A stretch of DNA of 64,000 nt from Ophioderma brevispina (GCA_023653785.1 JAMKCH010049087.1:104537-168536); one strand, 5' to 3'; shown: positions 11,391 to 23,881, counted from the stretch's first letter. Numbers and translations are program-made. Notes: a model not told the origin generated them from the sequence alone.

Positions 11391-12269
11391 CTAGAAATGT
11401 AATTATGAAAATGGTTGTGAATTTTTTTTTTTGCTTTTTGCCCTTCTCATGAAAAAGGGATTAATATCAAGAGTAGCATATGATTACCAGTCTTAAATTA
11501 ATTGAAGTGAATGTATTTACAACTTCTTGAGAAGTTCTCAGGCAAATCATGCACCACTCTTTGACTGTGACTATACAGTAGTGTGTAACAATAAAATTGC
11601 ATGACACTGCATTTACATTAGCTTACTTAGAAAGTAATCGGCGGCGGAATTTCATATTAGTGCATTTAAGAAAAGCCAGTAATATCTTTATTTTTCCCTG
11701 AATGAAAAGCCAGACTGGATTTAGCACTAACAATCTAGAGGGAGAAATTCATCTAAACAGAATATACGACGGATGCATTCTCTGTCTCAATGGCAAATAT
11801 CTAATGCCTGAAAGGACACTGTTGTCCCTCCTTGCATGGCTGAGTGGTCCCAAGCTAAGCAGGACTATGATTGGCTTACTAGTACATCATAATAACTCTG
11901 AGTACCCCAAATTAAAATAGAGCTTCTATATACGCTTATGTATCTGTATGTACCTTTTGAAAGGTCTTGGATTGGCAAATTATATCTTATAAACCTATGG
12001 ATTAACCATTCAAATCGCAGTAGCTCAGAGGGATTACAAAAAACTAATACCATGACTGTTTCAGGGAACGTAAAGGAGACATTCATTGCTTCCTTATGGA
12101 ATCATAAATTTGAATTTGATGAGACAGTATATGTTAAAAATTTGAGTTTCTCTTAGCAGATTTGGTTTGTAAAATATCAAATTGAATGTAAGCCTTTGTA
12201 CATTTTGAGAAAATCCGTTTGGTGTTCATTATTGCGGTTGTGTTGAAATAAAATATTGGAATAGCATAC

Positions 12270-12517
12270 TGTGTATATGTTAGACCACGTGCGAGGCTAA
12301 GGTCTCCTATCTGGTGTTTGTAACGTACTTTTGCATTTCAAAACGTTTTCTCCAAGTCTTGCGCGCAAGCTGGTAAAAACCGCTCTAGACCAACTGCGTT
12401 TTCTTGTCAATTAGTGGACATGCAGTGTGAAGACTGATATGGAAACGACGAAGGGGAATGTGGTCGGTACAAACCGTGTTGAAGGAGAAGACGGGCCCAT
12501 AAATACTTCTGGACTTC
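12270..12517 (-). pseudogene. Second version of HLX-like homeodomain exon 1-2 region, frameshifted
   Basis: Corresponds to 9215-9478 but is about 16 bases shorter overall, with many one-base losses. KRSWSR, EKRF and TDTQ-like segments remain in different frames. In places it keeps the base that copy A lacks, for example in the SRAV/FTS segment just after the arm. The acceptor TGTGTGTGGACAG context is kept. Confidence 0.7.
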
Positions 12518-12983
12518 CTGTGTGTGGACAGATGTATGAACAGGAAAAATACATTGATTCAGGGCCTCATTTCATGATCTAACTGCAAATTTTGCTTACT
12601 TGTCTTTGAGATTATTCATTAGTTCGGCTTCTAAGATAGAACTTAGTACTTGTAGCGACTTTGTTCTATTTATGTTTTATAGTTTGTATGTTATAAACAG
12701 ATTCATTTGAAAGATATGAAAACTAAAATGCTTTGTTAACTTAACCCCTACAAAGAACAAATGTTTGGGCAGAAACTTTGTTGGGAAAACAAATTAATGT
12801 TTTGAAATTGAACGATGAATAATCGGAATTGGAAAAAATGCTTGGAAAATTTAACGGTTTCATGACGTAATTACTATAACTTTCATTTCACTTCTTAAAT
12901 TATTATGTCTTCAGAATCTTCCATGCTATACTTTCTACACAACTTTCAGAAACCAATATTACTGCAAATGGGGCATTTGGATG

Positions 12984-13150
12984 ACCAATTTCTCGGTAGA
13001 CGTTCATATAGAAGTCCATTGATGCAAATGAGGTATTGCCCTTCATTCCGTCAAGCACTAGCCCATACAAACTCATACAGTGCTGACGGAATCAATTGTT
13101 AATACCTCATTTGCATCATGGGATTCTTATGCACGTTACCAATTCTCCCA
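12984..13150. mobile_element. Foldback element
   Basis: The two arms share TGATGCAAATGAGGTATT, a TTCCGTCAGCAC-like block and an ACCAATT(C)TC end in mirrored order around a short centre near 13065. No coding content. Confidence 0.6.
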
Positions 13151-13329
13151 CACTTGGGACAACTATCTACTATTGTGATTAGGGAGCTGCACAGTTCCAA
13201 TTAATACATGCCTAATCAGATGTACAGTGACAAGTAAGGTAGCCAGTGGTGAGTAGTATGATGTTCCAGTTCAGGTGGCTGTGGGGAGGGGGGGGAACTT
13301 GTGCTAACTTTTTACAAAAAAAATTTGGT

Positions 13330-13915
13330 GGTTCACAGGTCTGTGGTTCGTTGTGGCTGTATGTTAGTTACATTCCTTTGGTGGTTCCCGGTGGTACTGG
13401 GGTTGGGGGGAGGGGGTGATACTGTTACACCGTTTATTTTTGGTGGTGGTCTGGTTTCTGCTGGTTCATTTGTGGGGTTTTCCATTTTTCTTTGGTGGTT
13501 CCCAGTAGCTACTGGTTCCATTTATGATGGTTCCCAGTGGCTCTATTGTTTATTCCTCAGTTTCCAGTGTCTACTGCGTTCAATTTTGGGAAAGTTCCTA
13601 GTGCTGCTGGATGCATTTTTTGTGGTCCCAGTGCTACTGGTTCCATTTTGGTGTTCCGTGCTATTGGTTCCATTTCTGTGGTTCCTGGTGTGACTGGTGG
13701 TCATTTTCTGGTAGTCCAGTGTCTACTGTTCAATTTATAGGTCATGGTTGCTGTCGGTTCAATTTTTGGTGGTCCCATTTGCTATTGGTTTCAATATTTT
13801 AGTGGGTTCCAGTTGCTACTGGGTGCAGTATTTTGGTGGTTCCTAGATGCTGCTGGTTACACTTTTTGGTTGGCGTTTCTGGTATTGACTGGTTTCATGT
13901 CTTTTATGGTCCCAG
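13330..13915. repeat. Minisatellite of about 33-37 base units
   Basis: Tandem degenerate units of the type 'ggttcccagtgctactgg' followed by 'ttccatttttggtgg'. At least a dozen units run without long interruption. The 130-codon open frame across it is low-complexity and follows from the repeat, not a gene. Confidence 0.8.
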
Positions 13916-14004
13916 TGGCGTTATAAAAACTAAGTTGAATTTATTTAAGTCAACCTGCTTCACTAGCTGGGTTAACGTCGATTCTGGAAACATAAGAACT
14001 GATA

Positions 14005-14163
14005 AATTGGATGGATCTTTTTTCGCACAATACACAAAGATATTGATCTCGCTATAAGGGTTTAAAAATATTGTCCTCGACGCTGCGCCGCGTCTCGCAC
14101 AATATTTTAAAAACGTATAGATCGACCCAATATCTTTGGGTATCGTGCCCAATCCATCCAATT
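14005..14163. mobile_element. Foldback element with about 75-base arms
   Basis: The left arm begins AATTGGATGGAT and the right arm ends with its complement ATCCATCCAATT. Between them CACAATAC, CAAAGATATTG, GATC and TTTAAAAATATTGT are mirrored in order. The centre is the GC-rich CTCGACGCTGCGCCGCG. Confidence 0.7.
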
Positions 14164-15042
14164 GTATATCAAAAATGACCTGTTTAAAATAACATTAAAA
14201 AAATCTTGATTGATAGAGTATAAGCCAGTAGATATTTCCTGATGGGAGAGGATATGCAGATGCTTCATAACCTGATAAAAATAACACCTCCTGTGTGAAT
14301 GACCGAATTCAGTCAGTTGGGGAACAAACTTACCTGGGACTATACTCTGATGTCCGATGTCCTTTGGATGGGTTTTGGATGGCACGTAAATGCCCAATAA
14401 TTCCAAAGTTGTGTTTTGCATAACAATGTATAAATGTTGCCTTTGGGTTTTTAGTATTCGCCAACACATCCTTCAACATCCAGTTTATTCCGTTGAGGCT
14501 GAAATTCATAGGGTGGTGCATTAATACAAAATCGTGCCATGCATTTGAAAAAAGCACGTACTAATGAGGATTTCTAGATTAGTTTGACACACAGGATTTG
14601 CTTGTCCTCTGTTGAATAATTGTTAGATAGCGGCTTAAAACGGATTATGTGGTATTTACTGCCAACCAAGATGCAAAAAAGAGACCATAAAGGAACAGCT
14701 ATACTCTGGCTGACTGAACTTGTCAGAGGAAGTGTTAATGCAATATTGGAAATGGTTACGGATACCCTTAAAAAAATAAGTCAAAATTACATTCTCGATT
14801 GCACACTAGTTGTAAACTTAATAAGAAGCATCAGCTAATATTTATATTGTGTTTGTTATGTGTTTTTTATATACAAATATAATAACAAAGTATGATGAGT
14901 GATAAGGGTTGTATAACTATGCTTAACTTAAAACTCTGCTGACTCAAGAGATTAAACACATCGAGGCTCTTGTCATCTACTGATTAAGCCAAATTTCTAC
15001 TTATTTGTTGTAGTCTGCTTGCAGACCATAGGGCCATTATGG

Positions 15043-15243
15043 CAGTGGGTAACCAGCTTTTTTTTCAGGGGGCAGAGGGGGGGGGGCAATTATAGTTTCA
15101 GGACGGGCGGCAAGCATTATTAAATGTGATAGTATAGTAGCATGCCTATGTAAATTTACCCTTTTCAGGGGGGGGCAAGAAGGGGGGAAGATTCCCACAG
15201 GGGGCAGCTGCCCCCACTTGACCACCCTCTGGTTACGCAACTG
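15043..15243. mobile_element. G-rich foldback element, copy B
   Basis: Partner of 10714-10902 in the duplicated block. Starts CAGTGGGTAACCAG and ends CTGGTTACGCAACTG, so here the inverted ends are clearer than in copy A. Confidence 0.6.
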
Positions 15244-15285
15244 GCTTAGGGACTAATTTGGTGGGGGGTGTTTGTGTTGTTAAAG

Positions 15286-17220
15286 GCCTGTTCGCTGTAG
15301 GGGTAAGCCCGTTTATGGGAAACAGCGGTTTAGCAAAAAATCGAACTGCCGGAAGTTTGAAAGAAAATTTGAGTGGTTTACACCAAATCAAAAATCTCTA
15401 AAAGTTCCATGTAATGCGTGCGACAGTTCCGATATTGGGCAAACATAGTTTATCTCAAAATAATTGGAGTCACATGTGTGACAGCTCTCGATAATTTTTG
15501 GTAAATAAGATTTGCCATTGTGTTCATGTGCGCGTGAATCGCTAATTTGAAACATAAACCACCGGGACTGTGGAAGGTGCGCCCTCCTCCCAAATGAACT
15601 TAAGCGCCTTTCAACCCACCCCTCCCCCCCCCCCCCCCCCCAAAAAAAAAAAAAAAGATGCTTTTTGTCCATCGTCCCCATGCTTTCTTTGTAAGTTGTT
15701 TCCTTGTTTGTGTCTTTTCGAATGTTTCAAAGAATTCCACGCATGCCATTCTTAACCCTCCAAATGAACGTCCACCCCCCCCCCAAAATGTTGCGCTAGA
15801 ACCACATGGCATGAACTGTATGGCAATACAATCAGACTGTAAACTTATGATTCTAATGAGGCGAACATTGTAACCATTAGGTGTGAAATGGAATACTGAT
15901 TGAATTAGTTATTTCACTATGGAATAAAATTGCTTAAGAACAGAACAATGTACAACATACCAGTGCTCTGAATCAACGGCAAATATTAACGAAGAAGAAA
16001 AATGGCTACTCTAAATGTCATTAATTTTGGGGGAGGAATCGGAAACCAGTGTGAAAAATTTGTGATACACGGAAGACGTACAATGAACGAGGACCTACAG
16101 AAATCTGTTGTGGGCACCTTAAAACAGCGACCCCTAATTGGATCGTCGGCAGGCTGTATTTTCATTTTCGTACATCGATTCGCGTGCTGATTCCCCCCCC
16201 CCCCCCCCTTTCTGCCTATCCCTGTTTACATGGAGTGAGTCACGGTCACTGGGAACCTCCTAAAGGAAGTAATATTCTATATAGGTTGTGCTTTTTAAAT
16301 TATGATAATGAGGTCAAATGATGCCCCCTTTTAACGAAATTTAAATATTGCCAATATTGCCAATTACTCGTATTGGGAACAAATATGTAACTCTATGTGG
16401 GGAAGGGGTGAGCGCGCGTGGGTGGGGTGGTCATACACGCGAACTGGTTGTCGTTGCATTAGAGTGACAACGCTCTTCCTGCCGGCGAGTGTAATTTTGG
16501 ATTTATCATTGTTATCCTAAGCCAATCATTTATTGAAGGAAGGTATATTCCGTACTTCCTCTTAAGCCCAGCTTAAATGTTTGTCTTTTCGACCACAATG
16601 GTTTTTGTTGTTGTTTTTTGTTTTGTTATTGTTTGAGGTGTAATGATAACATTAATAATGCTTTCTCTAGACAAACACCCCCCCACGTAATGATATTGAT
16701 AGTTTAAGCATTCTTTATCCAAAACTTAATCATGCGCCACTGGACATTTAGTCATCATTTTAAGTATTCCGTGTGTTCTGAGTGTGTTGATGTTTTTGGG
16801 GTCATACTTCCTTATCTTCTTCTATGATTCGAGTTCCATTATGATATTCAGGAAGCAATTAACCAAAAACTGGAATTCATGGACCCAGAAGCAAAACGGA
16901 ATTCATCAGTATCCCCAGCAACTTTCGTTTCAGTAGGCTATAGATATTTGGTCTACAATCGATAGCGCGTAGGCCCCTATTCTACTCTGAATTGCAACCA
17001 TATCGAGGTGGAAATACACATTACATATTTTGGTGATGATGATGAATTGATTGATGAGTGATGCGTGAAACCAATAAGCACACAGGTGCTTCGCCAACTT
17101 CTTCTTGCAGGCAACAGGTGTTTTCTTAATTAAAAACACATACTTAGCGTGTGATCGCCAACAAGTCCGGCCTAGCCCAGAGCGCCTCAGCATGCAGGGA
17201 ACATACAAAGAATAAACCTG
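15286..17220. other. Intergenic or HLX-like intron; homopolymer-rich
   Basis: No gene recognised. Contains a C18/A14 compound run at 15615-15657, C runs at 15774 and 16192-16208, and AT-rich filler. If the candidate first exon at 29.4 kb is right, this lies in a large first intron. Confidence 0.35.
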
Positions 17221-17235
17221 CCGACGGTGCCCGTT

Positions 17236-17278
17236 AAGGAGGGGGGGGTGCGGCCCGCACCCCCCCCCCCCCCCCCCC
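17236..17278. repeat. GC-rich palindrome with G and C runs
   Basis: GGGGGGGGTGCGGCCCGCAC followed by about 18 C. The core TGCGGCCCGCA forms a hairpin with G and C arms, likely hard to sequence and able to form cruciform or quadruplex structures. Confidence 0.6.
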
Positions 17279-17817
17279 AACAAATTCCAACCAAAACAAG
17301 GGGAAGGAAAAGAAAACAGCGTCCCACTTTTGCTGAATATTGCTTAAAACGGTCCAAATTCAGAAAGAATTTTGCCAATTTGGGTGACGATGTGATCAGA
17401 AAGTCCAAAAAAAAAGAAGGACCATTAGGGGGGGGGGGCGGTTAGGTTTGTTCACTTCTTCACTTTGTTACAAAAAAAAAAAGGTCCACGGTTTCGAAAA
17501 AAAGGTCACTTTTTCGAAGTCCCGCACCCCCCTAAAATAAATCATGCTACGGCCCTGCCTGCAGAGAAATATCTAAAATTTTAGGTGAGCCTGGCAAGAT
17601 GCATGTAAGCTATTTATTGTATTAGGGCGGAACTGCTGGTATTTTCTAGAGGCGCAAAAAAAGTCCATTCAACAAATTTACCACTTCCGTGACAAGGGCA
17701 CTATGAGCGAAGTGTGTAATAAGGCGTGCTGTACGTATGACGGAGGTGATTATAGTTAGGGTGTGAAAAACAGTAAAGGGATTTAGATATTCCTGATAAC
17801 TATCCAATAAAGAAGAA

Positions 17818-17960
17818 AAGAAAAGAGAAAGAAGAAAAAGAAGAAGACGACACGAACCCCTCTCTCTCCCCTCCCCGCTCCCCCTCTACTCTCTCTCTCT
17901 TTCGCTCTCTCCCTCTCTCTCTCTTTAGCTCTCTCTCTCTCTCCCTTCCTCTCTCCCACC
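17818..17960. repeat. Purine tract then (CT)n tract
   Basis: An AAG-rich purine run (agaaaagaaaagagaaag...) switches near 17860 to a CTCTCTCT-rich pyrimidine run. A strand-asymmetric pair of microsatellites that could form triplex or hairpin structures. Confidence 0.8.
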
Positions 17961-18589
17961 ACGAAAAGATAGGTATACTTATCCAGTTTAAACTATTTCA
18001 AAAGGATTTCGGTCCCGTCCCAAGCTATTGCTTAGCTCTTGTGAAAGATTAGGCCTATAAAGTTTAAAACAAAAATAACAATTTCAGTGTTGATTACTTG
18101 AAATTAACCAAATTAGATCATGCTCTAAGGTAAAATAAGGTTATTAAACATAAAAATACATTGTAGGTAATTAAATTTGATGAGAAATAATCCGGAATTT
18201 TGGTTTTCTTCTTGCCCTTGGTCTATTAACAGTTAACGGACGATTAAGCTTCCGGGGATTGGAAAATAGATTGACGGCGAGAAGGGCACAAGGGCAGGCT
18301 GAAATTCTCTCGGGCAGTGAAGATAATAATAGTTCACTGGCGAGTTGTACCTGCGGCACAATGCGCAAGCAAATATGTCTAGGCTATATATTATATTTCG
18401 TAAAACAGCCTCCTAAAAATTAATCACATCATTATTGATTGAACTCTAAGTTACTCAAGACATATTTGAGCCAGACCATCTAAAGTAGCCTTATTGGTAC
18501 CACTTGGGGGAGGGGGGAAATAGGCATTTATACCAGGGCTACCTCATACTATGACATACACGAAAATGTATGATGGCCATTCTGAAGGG

Positions 18590-18960
18590 GTAGCTTAAGC
18601 GGGATAAGGGGTCGCAAAAGATTATACAGGGGTCAAAATTGAAACGTGGTCCAATGTTGTTGAATAGCATACCAAATTGTTCGTATGGTCACAAGAATTG
18701 TAAGAAAATTTCTTATGTATAGTTTGTGTTATTTCCAACTAACCCTTATGGAGTTATTATAGGTCAAAGGTTAAATTTAGCTTCTACAGGGGTCAACTAT
18801 TAAAAAATACTTCAATTTCAGTGGAAATGGTCTCATATTATTTGTAATGTAATCTCAAGTAAAATAAGGTATAGTTTTGGACAATGTACAATGTATAGTT
18901 TACCAAGTTAACACCCAACATTAACCCCCATCCCGTAGGGGTATAGGGCTAGTACTAATG
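18590..18960 (+). repeat. Dispersed repeat family A, copy 2
   Basis: Ordered similarity to 1575-1785, with repeated internal blocks: 'tacaggggtca', 'gtggtccaatgttgttgaatagcatacca' (split here), 'gtatagtttgt'. The internal blocks occur twice within this copy (about 18620-18730 and 18785-18900), so the unit is itself partly tandem. Confidence 0.5.
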
Positions 18961-21720
18961 AGGTGCGCAACTTGCTAATTTCTTTGTGTAACTAAGAACT
19001 TTTCTACCCGAGGAACTTATCACGTTTTCTTTAAAGTGCTTTTCACCTTTCAAAAAAATAATTTCTGAATGTTTCACTTTTGACACACTCCAGTATGCCC
19101 ATTTTCAGTCTTACAAGTTCATCGTCACGCTTAAATCGGAGAAAGCACTTTTTTTCAAAAGACAAATTGATAAAAGAAAAAAGGCGTGAACATTGGGTAA
19201 ATTATTTTACTAGTATCCACCAACAACTGCGTCAAAATAAATTCTGTTAAGTTGTTAAAAGCACGTTTTTACACATACTGCGAAGAGGCTTGTTAAAATA
19301 TGTCAAAAAGTGGTATTTGAACTACTTGGCTCACTTATGTTAATTAATTTGTAACACAGTGTTTTTTTTTAAGTTAACTAATATATGGTAAAATACAATC
19401 AACCTATCGTGAGTCTGGTCAAATTTCAAGTTACTGATTTTGCCAATCCACGAGAGGCGAAAAATATGCAGACATTAACCTAATTCATAAACTACAGTAC
19501 ATTTATCAACCCAAAAATCTGAATACTGTACGTTATTGAAGGCTTTGCAGTAATGTTTCTTCATGCAACCTGATTGTCGAATAAATCAAATTTGTTTGCA
19601 ATATTTTTTTTTACATTGGTGTAAACAGTTAAGTTTTTATGGGAAGTCTCTTTTTGCTCTTCCTTTGAAACGTAACCCGTTATAGTTAAACATATTAAAC
19701 AGTTTAATACATAAACATTCAGCAATCAAAACTTTCATTGTACTAAGTCTTTAAGCGCATTTCCGAGATGAAAGCAAAAATAAGTTTCCATTTTTAATTT
19801 CTAAACATTATTTTGAAAGTGCATGACTATATTACACGAAGGGCTTGTGTACTATAGTCAAACACTTTCAAAAAGGGGAAAGAAAGTGAATCGGAAATAG
19901 TTCTTGTCTTAAAACTTCAAAGAGCGCTAAGATCCTTGTTGGCTACTTAGAAAGCGTTTGGTCTGATCCACTACCAATTTCCATCTATCTGTTTTGAATG
20001 ATAGTACTTCCTGCTATTCATCTGATTTAGTTCCTGCTTTATTTGATTCTTCACTTCAATTATCCTTTGTATTTTTTTTTTCAATCTCAGTGAATTAAAA
20101 TCTGTGTTTCTAATCAAAGGGGCATTCAAAGTGACTTGAAGTACTAGTTCTAGTTTCATGAACTTCCATCAAACCCGTGCCTTTCAGTTACAAAAGAAGA
20201 ATATGTTGATGGCAAAGTATTGAGTATTTGCGGAAAACTTTACTTCAGAAATGCACATAATTACATAATGAGTATTTTGTCCTATCTTTTCACTAAAACA
20301 AGTAATAAATAAACAAACACCTCTATTTTTGGATGTCGAAATTCTGAACAGTTTCAAATTTTAACAATCCTTGAAATTGTAAAGACATAAACTATCTTTT
20401 ACTAATCTTTCCCTGGAGGTTTTGAAAAAACACATGTGCGCTTGTCTGGATCCATCTGACAAACCTATAACATTAGAACGGTATACTTACATTATGTAAT
20501 TCACAATGATTTGAAATTTTACCGACATCGTTCTCCAGGTAGACAAGGGTGGTTTTAATTAATCTTTCCTTGGAGCTGGCCAGCATTGAAACAAGACTAG
20601 CTGTAGCTAGTATAGCTGGTCGGTTATTGAAAAATGTATATGTGATGGGTCACATCAAAAAGGGGGCACTTGCCGTGACTGATTTTGAATTTTGTGTTAC
20701 TTTAGTAGATTCATTTTTACGGTTTAAAATGACACCGTTAACTATTCTCGTTTTTGGTGTATTTGAAAATAACGTGACCACTTGCACTCTCTGCTACACT
20801 AAATTTCACAGGTAATAAAGTGCACAGTGGCCCAAAAGAACTCAAAAGTAACAATTGACAGGCTCAACATAGCTGAGATGGCACAGTATAATGAGTCATG
20901 TAATTCCAGTTTGAAATGAGCTTTTGTTTTTGTTGTTAAAAAAATGTAGGGTCGGGCCTTAATTTAGGGCAGTCAAGTTACCCAACCAATCTAATTTTTT
21001 TTTTGCCTAGCTGAGTCATGGCCTGGTAAACCAACGGTGTGTGAACTTCTGAGTAGTTAATAGTTTATGGAACCAATTTGGTATTCCAGATCCGTTTCTA
21101 GTTTACACACATTTATCAATTCTGACATGTGCTTGTGAATCACGAGGCTGGCCTGGTAGCCGAGTCAAGTCACCAAAAAAATCAAGGCCTACACATCTTG
21201 GGTCCGGACAAATTTCACAGAAATGCATAACATTTATAAATCATTTTTTACTTCTAGTTTGGTTTGTTGACCTTTTTGCATGTAACATTGGGTTTTTTTG
21301 ATCAAAAAACCAATCCAAAAAAAACTTACACATAAATCGAGATCTACTGCAGAAGAAAAAGGTTTGCCAATTGGGCTAGATAAGTTTAGTTTCAAAATTT
21401 GCCCCACCCAAATTCGAGGAAGAAAGGCAATGTCAAAAAAAGAGGCATCTCATGGTTTCTTAATGGAAAACACGTGGCGTGCAAAAAAAAAAAAAAAAAT
21501 CAAAAAATGAGCTCAAAGGGATGAATTTAGTATTCTGCCCACCACTTAAAATCGGAACCTTTAACAGTGCGGTTTATTCCGTTACGTTGCCGAATTCGTA
21601 AGCCTGTGCAGAATACTAACTTCTTTCCGCAAGGATGAATTTACCTTCTTTCATCTCATGCATAGTCAACGGGGGGGGGGGAATTTTGGAAAATTTTACT
21701 TAACCTTTCAAAAATACTAC
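18961..21720. other. Intergenic or HLX-like intron, no gene seen
   Basis: AT-rich sequence of about 2.8 kb with short open frames only. An 88-codon frame at 20549-20815 (+) is hydrophobic in part but has no recognised domain and no supporting splice sites. Confidence 0.4.
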
Positions 21721-21724
21721 GGTT

Positions 21725-23140
21725 CAGTATGCAGCCGGTTTCCGTTTGTTGGTCCCAGTCCGTTCGGGCCGTTGCCAAATGCCAATTCGGACTCAGTCAA
21801 TTCGGTCTCGATGGGAAATCGGTCCCACGTCAATTCGGTCCATGCCAATTCGGTAACAATGAAAAAACACGTACATTTGGTCTCAGTAAAATATTCAACC
21901 AATTCGGCCTCATATCCTTCAATTCGGTCCCCATGCCAATTCGGACCAAAATGAAACACACGGCAATTTTAATTGATTTTGTCATTTGTGAGATCGGTGG
22001 CCTTGCTACTTCTTTCTGATACTTCTGTGTACACTGAATATCGTAGTCGTTTTCCCCTTGTTTTGTTTTATCAACAAAACTTATAATAGGCCCCTATTGC
22101 GAGTCTCTCCAATCGAGGAAAATTGCTTGGGAGTGGTAGGGGTCAAAGAAAATGGCCTGAATGAATTTGACCTGCGCAATTCATCGATTTATTATCCTCA
22201 TCCGTGATGTTTTCAAGTCGTATTACAATACGGGTTCAATAACAATTGCTAGCTTATGCGAGCTCGTTCGAATCCCAGGGACTTCACAGTAGACTAGAGG
22301 AAGCACTATAGGGAACTAAGCAACCGTGAAAGCCACAGTACTAATTTTGGGCGATCGATTTTGTAAAGTATCCTACTAAATGTAGTATTAGTACACAATA
22401 AATACGGACATCATTAACCAAACCAAAGATGTTACAGTTATTTGCTTCAATAAATGTATTTGTTGTCATGGTTTTGCTTTTCCCCTATTCTTGGAGAACG
22501 CTTCGAGTGTACCACGCTGTTAAAAGTGAAAAAACAAAACGCCATAAATACTATTCTAAATGGATATGTTAACATTTTGTTCACAAAAATGCAATGACAA
22601 ATCTAATTCTGTTTTTGCAATGCGATCACGAAATTCATACTGTATAATGTCTCGTTCCTTCTATAAGGCACAGTGCCAATAAAGGTAAGATGAATGCTAA
22701 ATTGATTATTCAAAAATGACAAATTGTTCAGTTTATAGATTTCATGCTTAAAATATTAATTTGCATAATAGTTAATTATAATTTGCAAAACGACTGGTAA
22801 ATAGACTAAAACCGCCTAAAATTACCACCTTGACGGAGCTAAGTTTTTCCATGAGTGGGTCTACTGTAACGATACTCAATGATTGTTTTTACATTATATC
22901 ACAAGAAATATCTTATTAAGTATGATCCTGATTCGTAATAAATGTTAGGCCAAGGTTTGTAAGTGGGTCACGACCACGTTATTGGTTAACACGCGTTTTC
23001 CTAATGGGCCCGAATTACCGTGGGGCCGAATTGCCCGTGAGACCGAACCGGAATGGGACCGCCCCGAATTGAATATTGAGTCCAGAATTCGTAATGGGGC
23101 CGAACTGGTTTTGGGACCGAATCGGACCAGCCTTGACAGT
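21725..23140. mobile_element. Foldback element whose arms are iterated CAATTCGGTCC words
   Basis: The left arm (about 21755-21955) is a degenerate tandem series of CAATTCGGTC(C) words spaced about 14-17 bases. The right arm (about 22990-23130) carries the complementary words GGGACCGAATTG at similar spacing. Between them is about 1 kb of AT-rich sequence without a long open frame. Inverted arms made of short tandem repeats are the hallmark of sea-urchin TU and Drosophila FB foldback elements. Target duplications could not be located, so the outer limits are approximate. Confidence 0.6.
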
Positions 23141-23569
23141 TGTTGCCAAAATATGCACCATAGGCGCCCAACTGCCACAATTTATGATCCAGATCGACTT
23201 AAATTAGACTTTAATACTCGTTCTAAAAAAAAAAAAAAAAACAAACCAAAAAAAAACAAAACACAAAAAAAAAATCTCAAAGTGGTGCTTGGTACTACGG
23301 TTTTGTATTGTAATTTGACGAGAGCTTATTCGTGTATTGTTTTATAATAGTAAAACCATTATTAGTAGCCGCATACTTATGTTCTTGCCGCGATCACGCA
23401 CGGCCCGACCAGATGTAAGGTGTTTCTTGAAAATTGGTCAAGACGTAAAATGATCGACCTAGGCAACCAACTGTCATAAAGGACGGAGGTCCGTCAGGCA
23501 GTCAGTCAGTTCAGTTCCACGGGATTTGCTAATACTGGCTGGTCTCCGCCAGCAAAACAAAAAACATGC

Positions 23570-23645
23570 GGTGGCCGGACGGATTCGACCGATAACCTCG
23601 TATTAATAGTACGGCGATCTAACCAATTTGAACTGACCGTACCCC
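23570..23645 (-). tRNA. tRNA-like sequence, probably damaged tRNA or SINE head
   Basis: On the minus strand it has an A-box-like CAGTTCAAATTGGTTAGA, an anticodon arm CCGTA / loop CTATTAA / TACG, a B-box-like GGTCGAATCC and a closing CCGGCCA. A T6 run follows about nine bases downstream, as in RNA polymerase III terminators. As read the anticodon position is ATT, the T-arm lacks one base of GGTTCGAATCC, and the anticodon stem lacks one G. These are single-base losses like those in the exons. It could be a mis-read tRNA, a pseudogene or a tRNA-derived SINE head. Confidence 0.45.
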
Positions 23646-23881
23646 AGTGTGATTGAAGAGCAATAATTTATCTAGGAAAGCGAACCGAAAGGTAGACTAA
23701 AGGCAGTGTCCGTCGCTTTCCGTTGCATTTATACGTAATGTACAAGAATTTGAAAATTTACCCTTTTAATTTTAGGTTTCAATTTGGCACTGTACCTAAA
23801 GACATATTCTAAGATCTCGCAAGTTAGCAAGTTACTATGCAGCTTCTATGTCAAAAGTCCTTGCCTAAAGTTGTAAAGGAC

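Larger units (their letters stand above)
12902..14180. mobile_element. Insertion present only in copy B
   Basis: Copy A runs straight from 'catttcacttc' to 'gtttaaaataacat'. Copy B has about 1.28 kb between the same landmarks. The insert contains a hairpin element (12984-13150), a minisatellite (13330-13915) and another hairpin element (14005-14163). This is an insertion/deletion polymorphism or a composite repeat cluster. There are no flanking terminal repeats for the whole insert that I could define. Confidence 0.6.
10948..15285. repeat. 3 kb direct duplication, copy B, with 1.3 kb insertion
   Basis: Second version of 7910-10935. Matching resumes at 'taaagccat' only about a dozen bases after copy A ends and continues to about 15285, where unique sequence starts. 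It is interrupted by 12902-14180, absent from copy A. Single-base indels are dense, about one every 10-25 bases in places. Both homeobox exons are disrupted here. Confidence 0.85.

Noticed and set aside
13301..13693. 130-codon plus-strand open frame, the second longest on that strand
   Set aside because: It follows the 33-37 base minisatellite unit exactly and is Gly/Val/Phe low-complexity. Frames on both strands and in other phases are equally open.
22250..22320. tRNA gene around GTTCGAATCCC
   Set aside because: A perfect B-box word is present, but no A box or paired arms at the right distance upstream.
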